DNA of 64,000 bases from Cliona cf. orientalis (lineage: Eukaryota; Porifera; Demospongiae; Clionaida; Clionaidae): contig OZ005697.1 of assembly GCA_963930775.1 (NCBI GenBank), forward strand, positions 8,020,292 to 8,084,291, read 5' to 3'. The translations under genes and the position numbers were made by a program. Below, one piece after another: positions 11,007 through 21,340 of this stretch (its first letter is position 1; each line of letters opens with the position of its first letter). The notes below the pieces were generated by a model that did no database searches, was not told the DNA's origin, and was given only the letters and a program-made list of their open reading frames with translations.

Positions 11007-12155
11007 ATGGATCTAGTGAAGAAGTTGTCACTGATGTTCACAGTGCTCACCTGCATGATGGCAGAATTTTTAACAAGAGCTCAGTGCAATGGTATATAAT
11101 AGCTTAGATAAAATTGTGGTAAAAATTATGGTGTTACTTGTATTTAGAACTGGATGAGTGCTGTTACAGCTATGCCTCTGTTCCCCGCAATGAAACTTTC
11201 TGTGTTCCAAATGGAGAGCAAGCACAGCTCAGCTGCTTCATTATCAATCCCCATAATAATTTCACAAACCTAACGGTGACTTGGTTTAGAAGTACCACAG
11301 AGGACATGTCAGTATTTGATGAAATACCTGTCACTTCTGAAGAGTATGAATTTAGTCCGTTCATTTCAGGCAGAGTAGATAATTCATTATCAGTGATTAA
11401 TTGCAGTCATGAGCTATATCGAGATACCTTTTTTCTAACAATCCCTAACTTCACCCAACATAAAAATGGTTACTATTGGTGCCAGCTTTCCATCAATAAT
11501 ACATTAGTACAGCCTTTTCATCAAGCTCATTTTTCTGCTGGTAATTGTAGTATTATGAATCAACCTTATTATAGGTTAGCAAATTTAAGACTCAATGAGA
11601 ACAGATGTGCAAATTATTTAGATACTGAATCAGATACTGGTTTGACAACAACTCATAAATTGTCTGAGACATCTTTAGTTGCTTTGTCAACAGAATCATC
11701 AACAAGATCGTCTTCAGTAACTCAACAGGAGAAAGAAAGTGATAGGCTAATTATTTATATAGCTGGAACCTTTAGTGCACTTCTGCTTATAGCTCTATTG
11801 GGATTGTTGGTGCTAGCACTTTCGTTTGCATCTTATGTACACCATCAAAGGAAAAAGACCAGTAAGCTGCATGGAAGTATTCTACTCAATAAAGTAAATC
11901 TATTTTAACACAGAGCATCAGACTGAGTGTGGAGTTACTGCTGAGTAAGTTCGTTACCTATAGTTATTTTTGGCACACTTATCAACCCTACACATTATAA
12001 TTAGACTTGAAAACCAGGAATATGATGACATCAGTACAGGCAGAACTCAGTCTACAGCTACGGAGGGGGAAGGCCATGTATATCAGACATTAAAGCTGAA
12101 TGAAATGAACTATGAAAGTATGTACACTAAGATTATGCCAACAAAGACTCAGTAG
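11007..12155 (+). CDS. Receptor F: intact V-set Ig receptor, short ITAM-like tail (326 aa)
   Basis: The exons are 11007-11091, 11148-11861, 11914-11944 (31 nt) and 12005-12155. All are GT-AG, with phases 1, 1, 2, giving 327 codons including the stop. The order is signal peptide (MDLVKKLSLMFTVLTCMMAE), V-set Ig (LSCFII, TVTWFR, NGYYWCQL) with N-glycosylation sites, a Thr/Ser stalk, a membrane segment (about 229-255, IAGTFSALLLIALLGLL) and a basic stop-transfer. Tail tyrosines are Y283 (YDDI), Y303 (YQTL), Y313 (YESM) and Y317 (YTKI). YQTL-x10-YTKI matches an extended ITAM spacing, and SMYTKI matches S/I/V/L-x-Y-x-x-I/L/V. SH2-kinase or phosphatase recruitment is inferred from motif alone. This is the intact counterpart of A, and it lies 254 bp upstream of long-tail gene G. 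Confidence 0.85.
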
Positions 12156-12409
12156 AAATTGATCACAAATAATTGAGTATTGAATAGATTCTGATTTAAA
12201 TGCATTCCACAGAGAGAAGTGATAAAACTATTCACATTTTGTGAGTTGAATGATAAATTTTGCAACTAAAATTAGTGAAATTATAAACATTGTGCTAGCA
12301 TTGCACAGTCACGCTACCTACCTTATAAGGAAGTATTGTGCATGAGGGTATAATAATAATATTGTATAGAAGATGAGTCTACAAGCATCAGCCATCACTA
12401 GAATTGAAA
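12156..12409 (+). promoter_or_regulatory. Spacer and core promoter of gene G
   Basis: This conserved family spacer has CTACCTACCTTATAAGGAAG with TATAAG at 12324, 86 bp before the ATG, the same distance as for gene F. Confidence 0.6.
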
Positions 12410-14722
12410 ATGGATCTAGTGAAGACATTGCTACCGATGTTCACAGTGCTCTCCTGCATGATGGCAGAATTTTTAACAAGAGCTCAGTGCAATGGTATAT
12501 AATATTGCTTAGATAAAACTGTGGTAATAATTATGGTGTTACTTGCATTTAGAACTGGATGAGTGCTGTTATAGCTATGCCTCTGTTCCCCGCAATGAAA
12601 CTTTCTGTGTTCCAAATGGAGAGCAAGCACAGCTCAGCTGCTTCATTATCAATCCCCATGACAATTTCACAAATCTAACGGTGATGTGGTTTAGAAGTAC
12701 CGCAGAGGACATGTCAGTATTTGATGAAATACCTGCCACTTCTGAAGAGTACAGATTTAGTAACTTCGTTTCAGACAGTGCAGATAATTCATTATCACTG
12801 ATTAATTGCAGTCATGAGCTATATAGAGATACCCTTTTTCTAACAGTCCTTAACTTCACCCAGCATAAAAATGGTTACTATTGGTGCCAGCTTTCCATCA
12901 ATAATACACTAGTACAGCCTTCTCATCAAGCTCATTTTTCTGCTGGCAATTGTAGCATTATGAATCAAACTTATTATAGGTTGGCAAGTGTAAGACTTAG
13001 TGAGAATAGATGTGCAAAATATGTAGCTACTGAATCAGATACTGGTTTGATAACAACTCATGAATCGTCTGGGACATCTTTTGTTGCTTCGATTTCGTCA
13101 ACAGAATCATCAACAAGATTGTCCACAGTAACACAGCAGAAGAGAGAAAGTGACAAGCCAATTACTTATGCAGCCACTGAATCAGATGCTGGTTCAACAA
13201 CAAGATCGTCCTCAGTAACACAGCAGGAGAAAGGAAGTGACAAGTCAATTATTTATGTAGCTGGTAGCCTCAGTGCCCTTGTGATGGTATTTGGAGCATT
13301 GATAATAGTACTATCTATACTTTATCTATGCAAATTTCGTAGAGTAACAAGTAAGTCTCAATTAATCATCCACAGCACGGTGCTTCTATTAGCCATCATA
13401 ACTTTATTTACCTATAGCCACATCAAAACCTTATCAAAGGAATGATGCACCCAAGTAAGTTCATGTTATTGTTTATGATCAGACTACCATAATTATAATT
13501 AATGAATTGTATACAATACTATTGTAGCATCAGAAACCATGGCCAGAGTGATGCAAGGGTGACAACTGCTTCTTCAACTGAGGCTCAAGCTTCAGTACAA
13601 GTTACTAGATCATCTGAAGATGATGATGTTTACAGTGTTGTGAGTGACGATTCCTTTGACTCCCACCCAGATAATCAATCATCACAATGTCATGCTCTAC
13701 CGTATGAAATTGCTGTATTTCAAGGACAGAGTCTACCTGACAGTACCCAAACGCTACAACCCATGACGGATTCCAAGGCAGCTGCTCTTCAACCCTATGA
13801 TGAAGTGGATTACAGCAATCACAATCAGCAGTATAGAGACAGTCAAATCTGCACCCAAATAAGTGACGAACACCACATGTATGATGAGGTAAACTACGAA
13901 GTAAAAGGACAAAGCAAATCAATAGTGAATGAGATAAAAGATAAAAAAGCAACTACTGCCTCTGAACTCTTTGATGATATAGTGTACAATGTAACACTTC
14001 ATGCTAAGTCCACTAAAAATGTCGATGAAGATCATGACACTGAACTGAATGCACCAAAGAAACAAAAAGATCAACCTACATGTAAATTCGATGATGAGCA
14101 TGTGTATGAGAGTGCTGATCAATTCAGCAAAGGCCAAACAGCTACACCACTAACAACCAATGGAGATAAAGATAATAAAAGTGGAGAAGCGGATGGAACA
14201 AATTTTTATCATTCCCTAGAGCCATCAGAAAATGGGATATTCTCCAACCCTGACAGTCACAGTATGCTCATAGGTCATGAAAAAACGATCGTGCAGGATA
14301 GTCAGTCAGGTCCAACCCAATATAAGTGCCAGTTTGATGATCCTATGTATGATAGCACTCCTCACCCTGGAGCGGATCTGACAGTCATTGCTAATCCAAA
14401 GGCTGGGTTGGAAAACGATGAATCAGTTGTGCAGGGCAACCCAGGTCATCAAAAAACCATCATGCAGGATGATACTAATAGTTTGTCAGGGGATTGTGAT
14501 CCAAATCTGTACAATTGTCAGTTCGATGACCCTATGTATGATAGCAATCCCCACCCTGGAGTAGACCTGACAGTCACTGCTAATCCAAAAGTTGAATTGA
14601 AAAACGATGAACTAGTTATGCAGGAAAATCTATCAAGTTACAGGGGAGATGCTGAAACTTTACCAAGCATGTTTGATGATCCTACCTATAGTGAATGTCA
14701 TGTTGGACCCAATAAACAGTAA
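12410..14722 (+). CDS. Receptor G: intact V-set Ig receptor, long multi-tyrosine tail (704 aa)
   Basis: The exons are 12410-12494, 12553-13350, 13418-13454 (37 nt) and 13528-14722. All are GT-AG and phase-consistent, giving 705 codons with the stop. Residues 1-27 are the signal peptide. The Ig domain has C58, W74 and C140 in GYYWC. The Ser/Thr stalk (about 165-260) contains two copies of a TESD...VTQQ unit. The membrane segment is at about 262-289. The tail of about 415 residues is acidic, polar and probably disordered. It has DVYSVV, YEIA, YDEV twice, YEVK, FDDIVYNVTL, FDDEHVY, NFYHSLE, FDDPMYD twice and FDDPTY near the C-terminus. YDEV is a known Nck-type SH2 target in other proteins; DPxY resembles NPxY, but its partner is unknown. 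B is its broken duplicate. Confidence 0.85.
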
Positions 14723-15827
14723 AATTAAACCTTTACACTTCCTCAAAACACGATTCATATTCTGATTGTTTTAACAATGAATTCAGTGTCTTTAGCTGTT
14801 TTCAACACTATACCATACAGACTGTCAGTTTTATGCATAACGTTAGAGATGTGTGCATTGTAATTTTGTAAACATCTAGATCATTGCTACTGATAATCAA
14901 CCGTTATCAAGATAAAGCATGTTTCTAAACAGACTCGTATCTCGCTCTACCTCCTTCAATCCATGATACAGGTGTTGGTGGGGTTCAACAGCCAAATTGA
15001 ATGCTTGATAGCTACCATATTATATACTGTATACAGTGATAATGCATGCTATACTATGAAATATATCATGGGATCGCGTGTTGCTTCGATCCACAAGCGA
15101 TGTGTGTATTGCAGTTGCTAACTGTACCATGAGTATACCTACACCCAGTTGTTTGTCCATTAAAGTAGAATTTTGCAGAAGAACAGCTTATGTTTTGTAT
15201 TTTCGGTTACGATGTGAAATTCTTATTATGAACAATATTTTGGGCTCCGTTGTGCCTTAAATGGAAACATGGTTTGGTAATGATTGCCACACTATTGGGC
15301 ATATGAACTCATATATATATTGAGGCAGCTGTATTATCATGATGACATCATGATCCGCACTGTGTTGTACTGAGCATGTGCAGTAAAGTATACCATAATG
15401 CTATACGTATCACTCTAAGGCCTATTCAATTAAATAGTTAGCTACATTCTTACAGTAAATGTTGATCAAGCTTTCTCATAACACTGAAAGTGTTTCAATC
15501 CAGTAACGATTACCATAATATCTACATGTACTAATGAACATAATATTCTTATAGATGCACACCACTAGTATAGATTGAATGTGCTTTTGTGATGCTTAAG
15601 ACAGACTTAATTAGTTTAGTCACATGCACTATTCCCAGCGGCAAACTGCTGTACTTATAAGGGGGCAGAGGATCACTTGTAGCTATCATATAATGTAAAC
15701 AATTTTTAATCCCAAAAAGATCAATCATTGACGGTATCAAATTTAATACACATGCACAACATATAATATTATTATTGTTATTATGCATTCAGATTTAAGT
15801 GATAGTCACTGATGCACGATGTACAAC
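14723..15827. repeat. Non-coding 3' flank of G, duplicate of 4159-5287
   Basis: I see no gene here. It is collinear with the flank of gene B over about 1.1 kb. Small indels include a 25-bp insertion near 15310 and loss of the foldback element. Just after it, GTACAACTAGGGGAGGTCTG (15828) matches the start of the gene C Ig exon at 5597, so a remnant of gene C lies at this place before gene H. Confidence 0.7.
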
Positions 15828-16200
15828 TAGGGGAGGTCTGCAGTTGACTCTCCATCCCACGGGAAATTCTCCCCAGTGCACTTGTGCAATTCACAGTACG
15901 TACTACTAGCTACTCTCTCGATGTGTTGATGCACTCACTTGGTTATTCCCAACGAGGCACCACTCAGCAGATGCTGTGAGTTTTCCACAGCAGACTAACC
16001 GATTAGTAGACTGTACAGAGAATATTGATAAAACATCGCACAGTCTGAGTACATGATTTTATCAGTGGTATAATGCTACATTTATACAGTGTTTCTGCAA
16101 TAACACCATTTACACAGATAGAAGGTGTTGGGAGCTGATCTTATGTAACAAACTTGTAACAGTCAATTATTAATAGATCATAATATTTAACATGATTACT
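15828..16200. other. Intergenic; short remnant of gene C start
   Basis: Only the first 20 bases resemble gene C. The rest shows no open frame or repeat that I can support. Confidence 0.4.
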
Positions 16201-16363
16201 GTTTATAGTGAAAACTTCACAGCTATGGATTTCTGCACGACTGGTTACGATATCCACAATCTGTTCCACGTTGCATGAGGTCCCGGAGAAACTCGTAGCT
16301 ATAGGATCCTTCACTAGTAGAATTAGCTTTCGGACATCAAAGATAAGATTAATTTCAAGAGCT

Positions 16364-17815
16364 ATGGTGTCAATCCAGACCATGAATGACACAATCGCTA
16401 GTGATAATATGAAGCTGTGTAGTGGGTTCGATACCTGCATTTTGGGCATCATAGGAGGAGTTGGAGGCTTGATACTTATTATAATATTGGTGGTCGTTGT
16501 CACAGTAATGATAATAGTTGTGTACAAGAAGAAGAAAAAAGCAAGAAGTAAGTTTCATTTTAAAGACGTCTTTGGTGATGTACAATTTCATGCTATTTGT
16601 ACTTCATTTCTATAGATGAGCAGAAAAAAGCAGAACCTAAAACCCTCAAGTGAGTTACATAATATTATACCTTAGGTTTGTAAATAGTTTTATGATATAT
16701 ACCTACAATCTTTATACTGGTGTAGAATTTCAGGGCCTATTACCAACCCGAGTGCCTTGAACCAGCCTAGTGACTCATACATAAGAGACCATGGAATCGA
16801 ACAATCATCCCACAATTATGCATCACTACATCTAGCACCATCGGGCACTGGCTATGCAGCAGACCTAGAGAAAGGAGGGAGATACATAGTGAAGGTAGCT
16901 AACCAAGACCCAATTAACAACTATGCAGAGATTAACGATCCTGAGCAAGGGACACATCTCGTACCAACTCACGGATACGATGTACCAAAGCCTCAAAGCA
17001 AAGCGGCACTTAAGCCTCCCTCAAGTGACATGTGGGGCCCAGTACAGAGCTATGAAAAACCGGAGAATGTTGTTCCAGGCCCGGTATATTATAACAGTCC
17101 TCACTCCAAGATTCAAGATAGCAAGCATCTGAGTAGAATTGAGGATACCAGTGATGAATATGTTCACCCACATCTACTTAGGAGGGCTAACTGTGATGCC
17201 GTCAATGTACCAGTCATTTCAAGTCGAAACGTGGATGCTGTCAATGTACCAGTCATTTCAAGTCGAAAAGTGAGCAATGAATCGACGACATCGTCGTCCA
17301 CTCTTCCACTACCAAGAGAGAGACACTCATCGAAAGCAGCAGCTATGAGCACCCATGGAAGCCACGGCTGTTTGCAGAAATTACCACATCAGCAACAACA
17401 GAATTTTCCTAGCTATGAAAATGTCGACCAAGATGGCTTAGCAATTGGTCAAGCACCACCGATTCTTAATCCTGTTGATGGGGCTGTAGCTACAAAACCA
17501 AAGCCAGTGCCTCCTATCAAAATGGCGCTCAAGAAGCCTGCAATTCCATCAAAGCTCTTCAAACCAACAGTAGAATTGAAGCCAGTACAAGACGCTAACA
17601 GTAAAGAGAGAAAGCGCAGAATTGAGCCCCTTACACCCATGGGTACTGAAAAGAAGAGCACAGCGCTATATGATAAACCCAAATCAGCAAGATCACAGAC
17701 ATGGACGTTGGATAATAAAATTAATGTGAATCGAAAGCTAACCAGAGCAAGCAATTACACTCCTATAGATCCTACAAAGATGGATCCAGATAATGACTAT
17801 GAACATGCACTGTAA
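16364..17815 (+). CDS. Receptor H: short ectodomain, multi-YxxP signalling tail (about 435 aa)
   Basis: The exons are 16364-16547, 16616-16649 (34 nt) and 16726-17815, GT-AG and in phase (436 codons). The frame is open upstream to 16208, where TTTATAG could be an acceptor, so an upstream exon may be missing from the model. The ectodomain is short (KLCSGFDTC), then a membrane segment (GIIGGVGGLILIIILVVVVTV) and YKKKKKARS. The tail has NYASL, NYAEI, four YxxP sites (YDVP, YEKP, YVHP, YDKP), YENV, YTPI and a KPKPVPPIK proline stretch. YxxP is the known Crk-family SH2 ligand and YxN the Grb2 SH2 ligand, so this looks like a docking scaffold; partners are inference. DAVNVPVISSR is repeated twice (around 17196-17270). 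AATAAA overlaps the stop (17814). Confidence 0.65.
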
Positions 17816-17819
17816 TAAA

Positions 17820-18120
17820 AACATTAGAATTATTCAGTTTTGTGTTTTGTACTTGAACACACATAGTAACTCCCACTGAGCTACTTTATAAACCATACTG
17901 TATTGTGTACTAGCCACCACTTACAACTTTTGGGAATAAAATTTTCGTACGGAAGAGCAAACTGTTGATAAGAGTTAGTAGGCTCGGTATCTGACCATAC
18001 TTAGCTGATCAATACATTGTAATAACAATAACTATAGCAAGTGATCTAGAAGGTAGCTTCAATAGGTGGCTAAAGATTAGCTATATCTTTGTGGCTATTA
18101 GTAGCACAGTTACTCAGTCA
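17820..18120. other. Intergenic, nothing recognised
   Basis: This AT-rich stretch precedes gene I. The last 30 bases (from 18091) are nearly identical to those before gene J and could belong to the exon, with an upstream acceptor. Confidence 0.4.
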
Positions 18121-18722
18121 ATGGCAGAAACTCCTATATGCAAGTATTTCACCAGCAGATTCAACTCAACTCATGGTCCAGATGACTGTGCCATAGGAGT
18201 CTTTGCTGCTGGTGGAGCACTAATAGTCATAGCCTGTATTCTCATGTGTGTTGCAATATTATGTTGTGGCTGTTGCAAGCGACAAAGAAAGCAGAAGGGT
18301 GACAAAAGACGAACAAAGCCACTAATCACCACACAAGCAGCATCATGGTTCACAAACAGCCTAAACAGTAATGATTATAATAACAATGGTATTAATAATT
18401 GCTATTGAATGATGAATACTCCATAACATTAGAATCCTTGAATAAACAACTTGCAAATACGCAGGTCCCAAGCAAACAGAATGACTACCCTGACCTTCCC
18501 ACCAGGTAAGTTATTCTCTAACCACATGCTCAATGTTGTTGATGTTGTTGTTACTCGTAACACAGAGAATCTTCATCTGATAAGGAGCTAAACAAAAAGA
18601 CGAAATCAAAACCAAAGATAGAAGAAGGTGGTCGAGGACATGTGTACCAAACATTGCACCTTGACGAGATGGACTATGAAAGCATGTATACCCATACCGT
18701 TCCAAAGAAACAAATAAAATAA
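18121..18722 (+). CDS. Receptor I: short two-cysteine ectodomain, short ITAM-like tail
   Basis: The first exon starts MAETPICKYFTSRFNSTHG and continues through PDDC into a membrane segment (AIGVFAAGGALIVIACILM) followed by CCGCCKRQRK. A middle exon, 18464-18504 (VPSKQNDYPDLPT), and the last exon, 18566-18722, join in phase 0/2 and give a tail ending GHVYQTL...YESMYTH. That tail is homologous to those of A, D, E and F, though the last motif is YTHT rather than YxKI. I could not find a phase-0 donor for the first exon; the GTAAG donor of gene J is lost here. The gene may therefore be damaged or use an unmodelled junction. No Ig domain is visible upstream. Confidence 0.5.
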
Positions 18723-19043
18723 GGCACTGTTGAATAGGAGTTTTGACTATAATATTATATATATCTGTAGTAATTCTGTAGAGTGATCAATTATTATTGT
18801 TAGATCTACAGATAAGATTCATAATAATAATATCACTTTCAGTCTGATCATGCACTGGGAATTGATTATTATTTGGGAAAAAGGATCACATGAGCTGCTG
18901 TTAAGGCCTATACGGCCCGGTAGGTTACAATGTTTGTGCAAAATATACCAGGGGTTATATGCTGTTCATAATTCTTTCAGCACATCAACTGCATGGTGTA
19001 GCTAATCTTATGCGTGGCTATTAGTAGCACTATTACTCAGTCA
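18723..19043 (+). other. Spacer between I and J
   Basis: This spacer of about 320 bp is of similar length to those between A-B and F-G, but its sequence is not related and it lacks the TATAAGG block. No promoter element can be named with confidence. Confidence 0.35.
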
Positions 19044-20582
19044 ATGGCAGAAACTCCTATATGCAAGTATTTCACCAGCAGATTCAACTCAACTCATGGT
19101 CCAGATGATTGTGCCATAGGGGTCTTTGCTGCTGGTGGAGCACTGGTAGTCATAGCCTGTACTCTCATGTGCATAGCTATACTATGCTCCCGTTGTAAGA
19201 GAAGAAGAGGCCGGAGAAGAAAGAGTAAGCCATTTACTGCTAGAGTCAGACCAACAAAATGGATTTTAACACTTACACGCTTGATTTAACAGGGATAGCA
19301 CATGATAGAGAAACAAGTGAAAACATTAGGTAAGTATAAATAAAATGGTATATTAATTGGTAGCTAAGTGATTCTAGCTTGGCCCTATGCTACTAGAATG
19401 ACCAGCATAAGGAGCACTGATGGTGAAAATGAAGTCAGTACTCCTAATGAGAGGGAAAGGAAGACTCAGAACCACAAATCTGTGACTCAGACCAAAGGCA
19501 AAAAGCAAGCCCCTGTCAAAAAGGACAAGAAACAGGACTGTTCCTTGGACAGGACGGCAAGCGAGGGTGGTAGTGGGAGAGTAAATATTACCTACAAGCG
19601 AGCACAGAATCAAGAAAATAGGTCATCAAATAAACGTACTTCTGATATGTATCGTAGTGCATCCTACTCAGTCGTAGGTGGAGTTCAGAAAGAAAAGGAA
19701 ATCAAAAGATTACCTGCTGTTCCTGGTAGAGCAAGCAATGCTGGGGACAAACACGATTATGACAAAGTGAAAGGTGCAGACAGTGAGAAGCCTCACAAGT
19801 ACGCCAACATTGAACTGAGTGAAGATGCGTCGGCAACCAAGGGCATCATGGAGCCCAAGTACGACAAAGTGGACGAGAGTACGAAAAGGGGTCGCAAGAC
19901 GGACAAGGCCACCGGACAAAAGGGCAAGTCCAAAGGAGCCAAGGACGATCATGAACACTTTTATCACACTCTAGAGGTCGAGGAAGAGGAAGAGAATGGT
20001 AGAGACGGGGACGAAGAGTACAGCTCACCAAAAAGGAGAGCACTGGTTGTGAGTAAAGTGACGGTGCACAGTAAAACAGGAAGGGGACAGGTAGTGAGCA
20101 CAGAAGAGACTGCCACGGTTAAGGAAACTAAGATGGGGAGAGCAAAGTCGTACTCGGAGAAGAAGTCGTCAAAAAAGGGTGGAAAGAAAAACGATCACGA
20201 TTATGAGGAACCGAGTCACAACACCCTACCACACCAGTCGAAGAATAATAAGGAGAGTACAATGCAAAAGGGTAACCTAGCTGCTGTGTTTGACGATCCA
20301 ATGTACATCGCTTCCATGGGTACGTCTGGAGGGGCTGGTGCTAACAAGACAACCCCCCAACCACCCCCAAGAGAGTCGAGCCCTAAGCGAGGAAGTGTCG
20401 AAATGCCGCAGGCCACTCCTCCAGTCACCCTACGCAAGACTGAGCCAGCCAAACAGTCCAAAGAGGACCCCAATTACGATGAACCAAACGAGAAAAAGCC
20501 GGGTGCACTGTCCAAGAAAGAGATATACAGTTCAAAGCTTTTCGACGATCCCAAGTATGAAGGAGGGTTTCCTCTCGACTAG
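19044..20582 (+). CDS. Receptor J: short two-cysteine ectodomain, long multi-tyrosine tail
   Basis: Exon 1 is 19044-19224. Its ectodomain and membrane segment are almost identical to gene I (MAETPICKYFTSRFNSTHG...). It ends at the donor AAGA|GTAAGC, phase 1. The frame stays open if a 22-nt linker exon, 19309-19330, joins to 19397-20582; the longer acceptor at 19293 would give a stop, so this junction is tentative. The tail of about 395 residues is basic to acidic and polar, with YDKV twice, KYANIEL, HFYHTLE, YEEP, FDDPMY, NYDEP, FDDPKYE and proline motifs LPAVPGR and TPQPPPRE. FYHTLE and the FDDPxY elements occur in the same order as in G, so the long tail is shared with an Ig receptor. AATAAA lies at 20643. 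Confidence 0.65.
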
Positions 20583-21340
20583 GATTGCACGTGTGTGTGT
20601 GTGTATAATCATGATCATAAATTTAATATGCTTCATTCAAGCAATAAAGGTACTTCAATCCATGAGTGTTAGCATACTTCACGTTTCCACTATGTGTGTG
20701 TTTATGAGCATTATTAGATATTAATTTTGTTTGCACTGTGTTAAAAGTAACAGTAACTTTATCTGTTGGTATCAGGCTGCTTTTGTTAAAATTCTGCTTT
20801 CTGTTTTTGATTTGGGGCCCTGATAGTCCCCATGCACTAGTGTATTTTATTACACACACACACATAGTACTACCTACAACTGTCAAGTTTTGTCAAACGC
20901 ATACACAACACTTTATAGAACTATACCAGTATAGGAAACACATGAACAAAGTTGACAACAGTTACACTCGCATGGCGAAGAAAAAACAAAACACATTAAT
21001 TTCCAAAAGGTTAACAATATTATGACAGGAGTAAGGATTTGTCTTGCCTATAATGGTGCAATAACAAAGAAACAGAATACATGCATTATGGATATGCTAA
21101 CTTGACAAAATTAATAATAATTTAAGAAATGAGGAATATAATAGTAATCACTGAAGGTGAGAGATGAGGGAAGGATAGGTACAGAGAAGGTGGAGTATAT
21201 TATATTATACCCTAAGGTGATGCCGTAAATAATTATTTGTCGTACAATAATATAAAAGTTATGTTGAACTGAAATCGAAGGTTTTGTGTGAAGAGTAAAC
21301 TATTATTATAATAATAAATGAAAGAAGGGAAAAAGTAAAT
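20583..21340. other. Intergenic between convergent genes
   Basis: The stretch contains a short GT run (20590-20603), a probable polyadenylation signal for J at 20643, and AT-rich sequence. I see no gene. Confidence 0.5.

Noticed and set aside
18121..19224. Charged-residue pairing between I/J and the Ig receptors, as in vertebrate ITAM adaptors
   Set aside because: No Asp or Glu within the I/J membrane segment and no Lys or Arg within those of A, D, F or G.
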